From: Rhizobium mongolense subsp. loessense
Lineage (GTDB): Bacteria > Pseudomonadota > Alphaproteobacteria > Rhizobiales > Rhizobiaceae
Length of the DNA stretch: 64,000 nt
NCBI RefSeq assembly: GCF_900099775.1
Contig: NZ_FMTM01000003.1
Location: 207,087 to 271,086, forward strand
Direction of reading: 5' to 3'
Program-made: the position numbers and the translations under genes
The notes under the pieces: generated by a model
Databases searched by the model: none
What the model was told of the DNA's origin: nothing
What the model saw: the letters and a program-made list of their open reading frames with translations, nothing else
Shown here: piece by piece, positions 30,602-38,582 of the stretch
Layout: the number at the start of each line of letters is the position of its first letter
How positions within the stretch are numbered: the stretch's first letter is position 1

Positions 30602-32104
30602 GTGAAGCAGCCGGACATCGTCATCATCGGCTCGGGGATCGGCGGGGCGACCATCGCTGCGGCGCTTGCGCCCTCCGGGGCCGATATCCTTCTCCTTGAG
30701 GCGGGCGGACATATCGAGGACCGGCCGGAGAACCGCGACCAGCGCGCGATCTTCCAGCGCGGCCACTTCCGGCCAAAGGAATTCTGGTATGAGATGAACG
30801 GCAAGCCGTTCAATCCGGGCAATTACTACAATGTCGGCGGCAATTCGAAGTTCTTCGGAGCGGTCATGGTGCGCTACCGGCGCGAGGATTTTTATGAGAT
30901 GCAGCATCTGGAAGGCATCTCGCCCGCATGGCCGTTTGCCTACGAAGAGCTGGAGCCATGGTATAGCCGCGCGGAGCAGCTTTATCAGGTGCGCGGACAG
31001 ATTGGCGAAGACCCTACCGAGCCTGTGCATTCGCAGAACTACGCCTTTCCGCCCGTGCCCGACGAGCCGTCGATTGCGCTTGTGCGCGAGCGGATGAAGC
31101 AGAACGGCCTGCATCCCTATTCGCTGCCGCTCGGCATCGATATCGAGCGCTGGCTTGCCAAGGCGAAGACGCCCTGGGACGCGCATCCGAACAGTTTCGA
31201 CGGCAAGATGGATGCCGAGACGATCGGTCTTGCGCTGGCGCTGCAGCATCCGAACGTTCGCCTGCAGACCCGATCGCGGGTGACACGGCTTCAAGCCGGG
31301 GCTGACGGCAAGCGCATCGAGACGGTTCAGTACCGGAAGGATGGCGCCGACGAGGTGGTCTCTCCGAAGCTCGTGATCCTTGCGGCAGGCGCGGTGCAAT
31401 CCGCCGTCTTGCTGCTGCGCTCCGCGGACGGGAAGAATCCAAAAGGGCTCGCCAACAGCTCGGATCAGGTCGGCCGCAATTTCATGAACCACAATTCGAG
31501 CGCCGTGATCGCGGTCTCGCCGACCTATCGAAACGACGCGATCTATCAGAAGACCTTCGGCTTCAACGACTATTACCTCACGGACGGCGAGGGCGGGCCG
31601 CCGCTCGGCAATGTTCAGCTGCTCGGCCGCGTTTCCGGCGCCATCCTCAAGGCCAATATGCCCTCGGTGCCGGAATGGATGCTGAATCAACTCTCGGCGC
31701 ATGCGATCGATTTCTACGCGATGAGCGAGGATATTCCGCATGCCGAAAGCCGCATCATGGTCGATGGCGAGCGCATTCTGTTGCAGTGGGTGCGGACGAA
31801 CTGGCCGGCGCATCTGATGCTGGTGAAGAAGCTGAAGCAGGCTCTGAGGGCGGCGGGCTTTCCTCTGGTGCTCTCGCGGCCATTCGACAAGCGCACGCCG
31901 TCGCATCAGTGCGGCACGGTCAGAATCGGCAACGATTCGGCGCAGGCGCCGCTCGACATCTGGTGCCGCGCCTACGACCATCCGAACCTCTTCGTCGTCG
32001 ATGCGAGCTATCTGCCGACGTCTGCCGCGGTCAATCCGGCGCTGACGGTGGCAGCGCAGGCGCTGCGCGTCGGGGATCATATCCTGCAGAAGGAACTCGC
32101 GTGA
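30602..32104 (+). CDS. GMC-family FAD oxidoreductase (first of two)
   Basis: A 500-residue flavoprotein with an N-terminal FAD motif 'IVIIGSGIGGATIAAALAP' and 'ILLLEAGGHIED'. The active-site His region is 'PSHQCGTVRIGNDSAQAPL', and the C-terminal FAD segment is 'NPALTVAAQALRVGDHI'. Sequences of this subtype oxidise sugars, polyols or alcohols. The start is taken as GTG at 30,602 (GGGAGGA seven bases upstream) rather than the adjoining TTG. It overlaps the next gene's start (GTGATG). Confidence 0.9.
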   Translation: MKQPDIVIIGSGIGGATIAAALAPSGADILLLEAGGHIEDRPENRDQRAIFQRGHFRPKEFWYEMNGKPFNPGNYYNVGGNSKFFGAVMVRYRREDFYEMQHLEGISPAWPFAYEELEPWYSRAEQLYQVRGQIGEDPTEPVHSQNYAFPPVPDEPSIALVRERMKQNGLHPYSLPLGIDIERWLAKAKTPWDAHPNSFDGKMDAETIGLALALQHPNVRLQTRSRVTRLQAGADGKRIETVQYRKDGADEVVSPKLVILAAGAVQSAVLLLRSADGKNPKGLANSSDQVGRNFMNHNSSAVIAVSPTYRNDAIYQKTFGFNDYYLTDGEGGPPLGNVQLLGRVSGAILKANMPSVPEWMLNQLSAHAIDFYAMSEDIPHAESRIMVDGERILLQWVRTNWPAHLMLVKKLKQALRAAGFPLVLSRPFDKRTPSHQCGTVRIGNDSAQAPLDIWCRAYDHPNLFVVDASYLPTSAAVNPALTVAAQALRVGDHILQKELA

Positions 32105-32880
32105 TGGCACAGGGAAGGCGGCCGGTCGCGCTTGTCACCGGAGGAAGACAAGGTATCGGACTGGCTATCGCCGAGGCGTTGGCGAAGGCGGGGTATGACG
32201 TCGCCATCACCGGAATAGAGGAGGGCGGGCCGAACGATCCGGTGGTCGAGGCATTGCGTTCGCTCGGGGCCAACGCCTCTTACCGGAAGGCCGACCTGGC
32301 GGACGTTGACGGGCATGCCACAACCATCGAGGACGTCCTGCAGACATTCGGGGCGATCGACTGCCTGGTGAACAATGCCGGCATCGGTTCGATTGTCCGC
32401 GGCGACTTCATCGAGCTGAAGCCGGAGAATTTCGACGCGGTGCTCGACACCAACCTGCGGGGAACGGTGTTCTTCACGCAGGCGGTCGTCAAGGCGATGC
32501 TGGTAAGTGGCGCCGGGCAGGCAACTCGTTCGATCGTCAACATCACCTCCGTTTCCTCCGAGCTGACGTCGCCGGAGCGGTTGGACTACTGCATCAGCAA
32601 AGCCGGGCTTTCAGCCTTCACCAAGGGATTGGCGGTGCGGCTTGCCGAGAGCGGGATTGGCGTCTTCGAAGTGCGGCCAGGCATCATCCGCACGGCGATG
32701 ACGGCGACGGTAGCCGAAAAATACGATGCGTTGATTTCGGGCGGGCTCGTGCCGATGAAGCGTTGGGGGGAGGCTAAGGACATCGGCGCGATCGTCGCAG
32801 CCCTAGCGTCGGGGACCTTCGGCTTTGCCACGGGCTCGGTGATCGATGCTGGTGGCGGGCTTTCGATCGGCCGCCTTTGA
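32104..32880 (+). CDS. Short-chain dehydrogenase/reductase (FabG-like)
   Basis: A 258-residue SDR. The cofactor motif is 'VTGGRQGIGLAIAEALAKAG', the conserved 'NNAG' is in 'IDCLVNNAGIGSI', the catalytic Ser in 'NITSVSSELTSPERLDYCIS' and the Tyr-x3-Lys there (Y-C-I-S-K). It ends 'GFATGSVIDAGGGLSIGRL'. It is annotated as 3-ketoacyl-ACP reductase in similar proteins, but in this operon a secondary-alcohol dehydrogenase is more likely. The start is the ATG four bases into the GMC stop region. Confidence 0.9.
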   Translation: MAQGRRPVALVTGGRQGIGLAIAEALAKAGYDVAITGIEEGGPNDPVVEALRSLGANASYRKADLADVDGHATTIEDVLQTFGAIDCLVNNAGIGSIVRGDFIELKPENFDAVLDTNLRGTVFFTQAVVKAMLVSGAGQATRSIVNITSVSSELTSPERLDYCISKAGLSAFTKGLAVRLAESGIGVFEVRPGIIRTAMTATVAEKYDALISGGLVPMKRWGEAKDIGAIVAALASGTFGFATGSVIDAGGGLSIGRL

Positions 32881-32894
32881 GCGGGGGACTTGGG

Positions 32895-34550
32895 ATGGCA
32901 TACGACTACATCATCACCGGCGGCGGCCCGGCGGGCTGCGTGCTCGCCAACCGGCTGAGCGAGGATCCGAATGTCAAAGTGCTGCTTTTGGAAGCAGGTG
33001 GCAGCGACTGGAACCCTCTGTTCCACATGCCGGCAGGCTTTGTCAAGATGACGAAGGGCGTCGCGAGCTGGGGCTGGGAGACCGTGCCCCAGAAGCACAT
33101 GAAGGGCAGGGTGCTGCGCTATACCCAGGCCAAGGTCATCGGCGGCGGCTCGTCGATCAATGCGCAGCTCTATACGCGGGGCAATGCCGCCGACTACGAT
33201 CTCTGGGCCAGCGAGGAGGGCTGCGATGGCTGGGACTATCGCTCCGTTCTGCCCTACTTCAAACGCGCCGAAGACAACCAGCGTTTTGCCGACGACTACC
33301 ATTCCTATGGCGGACCGCTCGGCGTTTCGATGCCGGTTTCCGCGCTGCCGATTTGCGACGCCTATATCCGGGCGGGGCAAGAGCTTGGCATTCCTTATAA
33401 CCACGATTTCAACGGCCGGCAGCAGGCGGGCGTCGGCTTCTATCAGCTCACGCAGCGCAACCGCCGCCGCTCCTCGGCCTCACTGGGCTATTTGTCACCG
33501 GTCAGAGATAGGAGAAACCTGATCATCCGGATGAATGCCCGTGTTGTGAGGATCGTGATTGAGGGTAGAAAAGCGATCGGCGTCGAGGTTGCCGGACGCA
33601 ACGGCGTCGAGCTCATCCGCGCCGAGCGGGAGGTACTCGTTTCTTCCGGTGCGATCGGGTCGCCGAAGCTGCTGCTGCAATCCGGAATCGGGCCTGCGGA
33701 CCATCTGAAAGCTGTTGGGGTGGATGTGAAGCATGATCTGCCCGGCGTCGGCGGCAATCTCCAGGATCATCTCGACCTCTTCGTCATTTCAGAATGCACC
33801 GGCGAGCACACATATGACGGGGTCGCCAAGCTGCACCGCACGCTTTGGGCGGGCTTGCAATATGTCCTCTTCCGTTCAGGCCCCGTGGCCTCCTCGCTCT
33901 TCGAGACCGGCGGCTTTTGGTATGCGGATCCAAACGCGCGCTCCCCCGATATCCAGTTCCATCTCGGCCTCGGCTCCGGGATCGAGGCGGGCGTCGCCAG
34001 GCTGAAGAACGCCGGGGTGACGTTGAATTCCGCTTATCTGCATCCGCGCTCGCGCGGCACCGTGCGTCTCGCATCTGCCGATCCGGCGGCTGCGCCGCTG
34101 ATCGACCCGAATTACTGGAGCGATCCGCATGACCGGAAGATGTCGATCGAGGGGTTGAAGATCGCCCGCGAGATCATGCAGCAGGCGGCGTTGAAGCCCT
34201 ATGTGCTCGAAGAGAAGCTGCCGGGAAGCGGCGTCGTCACCGACGAGCAGCTTTTCGACTACGGCTGCGCCAATGCCAAGACGGACCACCATCCGGTCGG
34301 CACGTGCAAGATGGGCGCGGATGCCATGGCCGTCGTCGGTCTCGATCTGAAGGTGAGGGGGCTGCAGGGACTGCGCGTGTGCGACAGCTCCGTCATGCCG
34401 CGTGTTCCTTCGTGCAATACCAACGGTCCGACAATCATGGTCGGCGAGAAGGGAGCGGACATCATCCGCGGGCGCGAACCCTTGCCACGCACCATATTCT
34501 CCTGGGAACGCAACGACACGCGGCCGAGAGCAAGGTCAGATGTTCGCTAG
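32895..34550 (+). CDS. GMC-family FAD oxidoreductase (choline/alcohol dehydrogenase-like)
   Basis: A 551-residue flavoprotein. FAD motif 'YIITGGGPAGCVLANRLSED' and 'VLLLEAGGSDWN'; GMC signature 1 'KVIGGGSSINAQLYTRGN'; signature 2 around 'VSSGAIGSPKLLLQSGIG'. The active-site His is in 'DHHPVGTCKMGADAMAV', and 'CNTNGPTIMVGEKGADII' closes the FAD site. It resembles BetA-like alcohol dehydrogenases but lacks a betaine context. It is the last gene of the operon; no terminator is evident after it. Confidence 0.92.
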   Translation: MAYDYIITGGGPAGCVLANRLSEDPNVKVLLLEAGGSDWNPLFHMPAGFVKMTKGVASWGWETVPQKHMKGRVLRYTQAKVIGGGSSINAQLYTRGNAADYDLWASEEGCDGWDYRSVLPYFKRAEDNQRFADDYHSYGGPLGVSMPVSALPICDAYIRAGQELGIPYNHDFNGRQQAGVGFYQLTQRNRRRSSASLGYLSPVRDRRNLIIRMNARVVRIVIEGRKAIGVEVAGRNGVELIRAEREVLVSSGAIGSPKLLLQSGIGPADHLKAVGVDVKHDLPGVGGNLQDHLDLFVISECTGEHTYDGVAKLHRTLWAGLQYVLFRSGPVASSLFETGGFWYADPNARSPDIQFHLGLGSGIEAGVARLKNAGVTLNSAYLHPRSRGTVRLASADPAAAPLIDPNYWSDPHDRKMSIEGLKIAREIMQQAALKPYVLEEKLPGSGVVTDEQLFDYGCANAKTDHHPVGTCKMGADAMAVVGLDLKVRGLQGLRVCDSSVMPRVPSCNTNGPTIMVGEKGADIIRGREPLPRTIFSWERNDTRPRARSDVR

Positions 34551-34555
34551 ACAGG

Positions 34556-34636
34556 TCAGGCGCGAATGAAGAGCACGCCGACGAGGCCGAAGATTACGAT
34601 CGATTGCAGGATGAACATCGGCAGTTGATCGGACAT
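34556..34636 (-). CDS. 26-residue membrane microprotein
   Basis: ATG at 34,636 is preceded on the minus strand by GGGAGGGAAAC, an excellent ribosome site. The reading frame encodes MSDQLPMFILQSIVIFGLVG and ends VLFIRA, a single membrane helix with a polar N-terminus. It is tail to tail with the GMC gene (six bases apart). Function is unknown; too short for automatic callers. Confidence 0.55.
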   Translation of the reverse strand: MSDQLPMFILQSIVIFGLVGVLFIRA

Positions 34637-34918
34637 GTTTCCCTCCCATGGGCACGATTTTCATGCTTGTTCGGTGACAGTCATTCTGCCGGCCAAAGCC
34701 GGAATGCTGGAGGCGAATGCTGCCACGGCGTCACTACGAGCGCAAATCACCTTTCGAATATCGAATTCCTCCTTTTTTGCGATCGGAAGAGCAAAAGATG
34801 GTATAATCTCTCTCGATGCGATGTGCTGCAGACACCGCTTTGCGAATGCCTGAAGAGGAATAGCATTCGAAACTTAGGCGGTTTTGCAATATTTCAGCAT
34901 CGCATCATAACACAGCAT

Positions 34919-34943
34919 GGAACCTTTTATGCACTTAGTAGTT
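34919..34943 (+). promoter_or_regulatory. EcfG-like promoter (near-consensus)
   Basis: GGAAC (34,919-34,923), 16-base spacer, then AGTT (34,940-34,943). This is one mismatch from the alphaproteobacterial general-stress consensus GGAAC-N16-CGTT. The start codon of the next gene is 24 bases further, behind AGGAGG. The leader would be short, so this is tentative. Confidence 0.4.
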
Positions 34944-34966
34944 TTAGAGTGTACAGGAGGACTACT

Positions 34967-35305
34967 ATGACCAATGATTTTAATAGACCTGGCCCGGATG
35001 TTCGTTCGACACCGGGCAGCGACCGCCGGTCACCATGGGCAATGTGGATCGGTATCGCGGCTGTTGTTGTAATCATAGCCCTTGCAGCGATTTACTGGCC
35101 GCGCACGAGTGCACCGCCAGCCACACCGCCCGCCGGCGAGACAACAACGACCCAGCCGCCAGCCACAACGCCACCGGCAACGTCGACCGCACCGGCAACG
35201 CCACCGGCAACCGAGCCGGCCCCGGCAACTCCGGCACCGGCAACGCCGCCGGCTACGGAACCGGCACCTACAACTCCGCCGGCAACACCTCCGGCGCAGC
35301 AGTAG
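34967..35305 (+). CDS. Membrane protein with Pro/Thr/Ala-repeat tail
   Basis: A 112-residue protein: a polar N-terminus with 'RPGPDVRSTPGSDRRSP', one membrane helix ('MWIGIAAVVVIIALAAIYW', residues about 26-44), and a 65-residue low-complexity tail made of PATPPATEPAP-type repeats. The topology predicts an N-in anchor with the tail in the periplasm. Similar small proteins in rhizobia are unassigned. AGGAGG lies seven bases before the start. A stress-type promoter may precede it. Confidence 0.7.
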   Translation: MTNDFNRPGPDVRSTPGSDRRSPWAMWIGIAAVVVIIALAAIYWPRTSAPPATPPAGETTTTQPPATTPPATSTAPATPPATEPAPATPAPATPPATEPAPTTPPATPPAQQ

Positions 35306-35327
35306 CGTAATAACAAGACCGCCAACA

Positions 35328-35435
35328 TGAACTGACCCCCGGAAGTTGGACATCGACCTTCGGGGGTTTTGCATGTCCAAACACAGCGAAGCTTTTAAGG
35401 TCCTGATCATCGCGTCGATCTTGCGAAGCAAATGA
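35328..35435 (+). mobile_element. IS3-family insertion sequence remnant (left end and start of orfA)
   Basis: TGAACTGACCCCCGGAAGTT-type sequence at 35,328 matches the terminal inverted repeat style of IS3-family elements. It is followed by CTTCGGGGGT and an ATG at 35,373 that begins MSKHSEAFKVL, as in IS3-family OrfA proteins, but it stops after 20 residues. The rest of the transposase is missing. Confidence 0.5.
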
Positions 35436-35439
35436 TCCT

Positions 35440-35856
35440 TCGGCACTAAGGTTATCGAGCGCCACCATTTCACGATCCGTCTGTTCGGGAGCTCGCGATT
35501 TGTGAACAGCCCGCTCCGCAGAGTTAGGATGGATGCCGTGTCTGGCTCGTCCCCCTGGGTGTGTTACAAAAATCACCGAAAAATCAAAGTTAAACTCTTA
35601 AAATAGCTTCTGGCTGGATGAAACTCGATTGCGTCCAGTTCTGCGCGTATTAATTGCATGAATTACTTAAATAAGATGGATTGATTGCATTCGTGGTGAT
35701 ACTTATCGTGCCGATACTGAATCTAAACATCGACGTCATAGAAAAAATTTCGTTTGCATACTCGAATTTCATCGATATAAAATACAAATAATAAAAAATA
35801 TACATGGAAACGCCCTTCTATTCGGCCTGCGGTGTAAGAAGTCAGGATTGGCGAAA
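35440..35856. other. AT-rich leader upstream of the glucan operon
   Basis: About 400 bp with no gene. From 35,560 to 35,815 it is strikingly AT-rich compared with the rest of the window (runs such as AATACAAATAATAAAAAATA). It probably carries the promoter of the next operon. AT-rich leaders in rhizobial exopolysaccharide loci are often bound by MucR/Ros-type zinc-finger regulators, but no specific site can be assigned. Confidence 0.5.
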
Positions 35857-37242
35857 ATGAAGGACGAAACTCTATTACTAGATCCGCGTGATCATAAGAT
35901 ACTTTCAGTATCAAGGGCGTTTGGTTATGTGTTCGCCTTTATGCTGATTTTCACGATCGCCATGGCGATGATCCCCAATCAGTTTTTCATTGTTTCCACG
36001 CGCGCAGTCATCAATGCGCCGGTGCAAATGATCGCCTCGCCGATTTACGGCAGGGTGGACAGGATTTCGCTGCAGGTCGGGCAGGTCGTCAAGCTCGGCG
36101 ATGTCATGGCGACGGTCTCCAATCCCAACCAGGACCAGACGTCGCTGACCGGCTTGCGGCTCGAGAAGCTCGATCTCACCGAAAAGCTGAACAATACGAG
36201 AAGCGTCGTTCAGGAACGCACCGACCAACTCCAGAAGGTCAAAAGCCAGATTGCGGACGTCAAGAACGGCGTGATCAGCGAGCTTTCGGCGGTCATCGAG
36301 AATGCCCGTTACAACGTGCAGACCTACGAGGCGCGGCTCAATGAACAGAACGCCCTGCTGCAGAGGCAGCTCGTGCTCCTAAAGAAGAAGCTGATCTCCG
36401 AGGCCAGCATCGAACCGCAGCGCCAGAAGCGTAATGCCGCGCAGTACGAACTCGACTCCGCGCGCGGCGAACTACGCCGCAACGAGATTGTCCTGTCGCT
36501 CGTCGAACGCGACATCTACACCGGCGGTACCGTCGCCGCCAATCTGCTGACGCTTGAAATGCAGCGCACCAAGCTTGCCGGCGAGATCGCCGAAGACAAC
36601 ATCGAGATCAACCAGATGACGGAGCGCAAGCAGCAGGTCGAAAACCTGATTGCGCGGGAGGAGGGGCGGCTTGGCAAGACCGGGGCGGCCGAGGTCGTGG
36701 CCGAGCGCCACGGCCAGATCGTCAGCGTCGACGCATCCTTCGGCGATTTCGTGATGCAGGGCCAGCCGGTGGCAAAATCGCTGGATTGCAACGAGGCCTT
36801 TGCTGCCGCCGTCTATCGCAGCCGCGATGTGACGTCGCTCGAGATCGGCATGCCGGCGATGGTCAATTTCCGCAGCCTCGGCGTCAAGCGCGACGCCCAT
36901 ATCTACAAGATCGTGCGCTACTTCAACTCAGGCCCGGAAAATCGCTATTACGCGAAGTTTCCCGAAGCCGAAGGCCACGAGGTCTATGTGCTCGTCAAGA
37001 TCGACGAACCGGCCGGCGAGGGCGGCGCTTCGGCGCATCAGAACAACGACAAATTCTTTGGATGCCATGTCGGCGAGGATGTGATCGTCTCATTGGGCGA
37101 GACGATCGTCTCGCGGATCGCCCGCTATTCGAAGCTGGCGATTGCCAGGCTGGCCTCGCAAAGCGCCATGCTTTCGGCGTCCGCGCTTTTCGACAAGGCG
37201 ACGGCGCCGCGTTCAGCCGCTGCCGAACCCGTCAAGCCCTAA
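35857..37242 (+). CDS. HlyD-type membrane-fusion protein, BgsB-like, of a beta-glucan synthase operon
   Basis: A 461-residue inner-membrane protein. One membrane helix lies near residues 25-45 ('FGYVFAFMLIFTIAMAMIP'). Then a lipoyl/barrel-sandwich half ('APVQMIASPIYGRVDRISLQ', 'VVKLGDVMATVSNPNQD'), a long coiled-coil hairpin (about residues 95-250), and the second lipoyl half ('VVAERHGQIVSVDASFGDFV'). Such proteins bridge the periplasm for polysaccharide export. Gene order and size match bgsB of the Sinorhizobium meliloti c-di-GMP-activated mixed-linkage glucan locus; homology is inferred. The start at 35,857 is chosen over TTG at 35,848. Confidence 0.75.
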   Translation: MKDETLLLDPRDHKILSVSRAFGYVFAFMLIFTIAMAMIPNQFFIVSTRAVINAPVQMIASPIYGRVDRISLQVGQVVKLGDVMATVSNPNQDQTSLTGLRLEKLDLTEKLNNTRSVVQERTDQLQKVKSQIADVKNGVISELSAVIENARYNVQTYEARLNEQNALLQRQLVLLKKKLISEASIEPQRQKRNAAQYELDSARGELRRNEIVLSLVERDIYTGGTVAANLLTLEMQRTKLAGEIAEDNIEINQMTERKQQVENLIAREEGRLGKTGAAEVVAERHGQIVSVDASFGDFVMQGQPVAKSLDCNEAFAAAVYRSRDVTSLEIGMPAMVNFRSLGVKRDAHIYKIVRYFNSGPENRYYAKFPEAEGHEVYVLVKIDEPAGEGGASAHQNNDKFFGCHVGEDVIVSLGETIVSRIARYSKLAIARLASQSAMLSASALFDKATAPRSAAAEPVKP

Positions 37243-37277
37243 CGCCGGTATCGCCGCTGCATTGATGAGGATCAGCA

Positions 37278-38582
37278 ATGAAGCATCTGAGATCGACCAT
37301 CAACACAGGACGCTTGCTGCTGCTCGCCGCGGCAGTGATTGTCCTGCAGACATTCCCGGCGCTTGCCGATAGCGAACATCAGAAACTTGCCTGCACGCTT
37401 TGCGACGGGCTGGCCGCCCAGATGGGCGGAGATCCGGCGCAGCCCTTCGTCCTGCGCAGTTTCGAACCGGCAAACGGCGGGTCGGCGCTCCATCCGGCTC
37501 TGGAAAACGCCGGCTTTACCTATGACAACGCCCTTGCCCTAATGGCGTTTTACGGTTGCAAGCGAAAGGCAGAAGCGCGCCGCGTTGCCGATGCTCTCGT
37601 GCTCGCCGTGGAGACGGACCGTCACTATCATGACGGACGGTTGAGGAATGCCTACCGGTCCGGTCCCGTCGTTCCGGGCAAGGAGGGAATGCTGCTGCCC
37701 GGTTACTGGAGTGCGGCCAGCAATTCCTGGATCGAGGACGGGTACCAAGTCGGCAGTGCGACGGGCAGCACCGCATGGGGCGCGCTGGCGCTGCTCATGG
37801 CCTACGAGGAGACCGAACAGCCGGCCTATCTCGACACCGCACGCAAGATCATGGACTGGATCCACCGCAGCACGGCAGATCCGCAAAGCCCGGGCTATTA
37901 CGGCGGCTTTTTCGGCCATGAGCCGGCGCCTGAGCGCATGACCTGGAAATCGACGGAACACAATCTGGATATCTACGCCGCGGATAGCTGGCTTGCGCGA
38001 CTGGACGCCGGCGGCGACTGGACCCACCGCGGCGACAGCGCGCTGAAGTTCCTCCGCGCCATGTGGGACGACGGCGAGGGGCGCTTCTACATCGGCAGCG
38101 TCCCCGACAGCAACACTCCGAATATCGCGATGTCGGGGCTTGACGCTGAATTGTGGCCGTTGATCGCCGTGCCGGATTTCAAGACCAAGGCCGAGCGAGT
38201 CATGGAATGGACCGAGCTTAACCACGGCGTCGATGGTGGCTTCGACTTCAACAGCGACCGGGACGGCATCTGGCTCGAGGGCACGGCGCAGGCAGCACTC
38301 GTCCTGCGGCTTGCCGGACAGCCCGAAAAGGCAGAACCCTTGTTCAAGACCATCGCTGCCCAGGTCACGCCCGGCGGACTCATCTATGCGACGGTCAACG
38401 AGCAGCTTTCGACAGGCCTTCAGGTCGGTCCCAACTCCTCGCCCGGCGATTTCAAATATTACCGTCTTCCGCATATCGGGGCGACCGGCTGGGCCGTGCT
38501 TGCCGCGCTTGACCTCAACCCTTTCCTCGGCCGCGCGGGCCAGGCGCTGACCAGCAAGGATAGCCCATGTCCCCCGAAGTAG
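37278..38582 (+). CDS. Secreted six-hairpin (alpha/alpha-barrel) glycosidase-like protein
   Basis: A 434-residue periplasmic protein: signal peptide residues 1-31 ('LLLLAAAVIVLQTFPALADS'). The mature part shows repeating helix pairs with 'GFTYDNALALMAFYG', 'GSATGSTAWGALALLMAYEE', 'STEHNLDIYAADSWLARLDAGG' and 'WLEGTAQAALVLRLAGQ', the pattern of alpha/alpha-barrel glycosidases. Candidate acids are in 'STEHNLD' and 'GLDAEL'. It sits between the fusion protein and the synthase and overlaps the synthase start by 16 bp. It probably trims or releases the nascent glucan, like the cellulase in bacterial cellulose operons. Confidence 0.72.
   Translation: MKHLRSTINTGRLLLLAAAVIVLQTFPALADSEHQKLACTLCDGLAAQMGGDPAQPFVLRSFEPANGGSALHPALENAGFTYDNALALMAFYGCKRKAEARRVADALVLAVETDRHYHDGRLRNAYRSGPVVPGKEGMLLPGYWSAASNSWIEDGYQVGSATGSTAWGALALLMAYEETEQPAYLDTARKIMDWIHRSTADPQSPGYYGGFFGHEPAPERMTWKSTEHNLDIYAADSWLARLDAGGDWTHRGDSALKFLRAMWDDGEGRFYIGSVPDSNTPNIAMSGLDAELWPLIAVPDFKTKAERVMEWTELNHGVDGGFDFNSDRDGIWLEGTAQAALVLRLAGQPEKAEPLFKTIAAQVTPGGLIYATVNEQLSTGLQVGPNSSPGDFKYYRLPHIGATGWAVLAALDLNPFLGRAGQALTSKDSPCPPK

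Noticed and set aside
29040..32110. Two long minus-strand frames opposite the aldehyde dehydrogenase and first GMC gene
   Set aside because: Same antisense effect; Arg/His/Asp-rich, without family features.
35110..35300. CRISPR-like repeated sequence
   Set aside because: The repetition is codon-level Pro/Thr/Ala coding repeats, with no constant repeat-spacer spacing.
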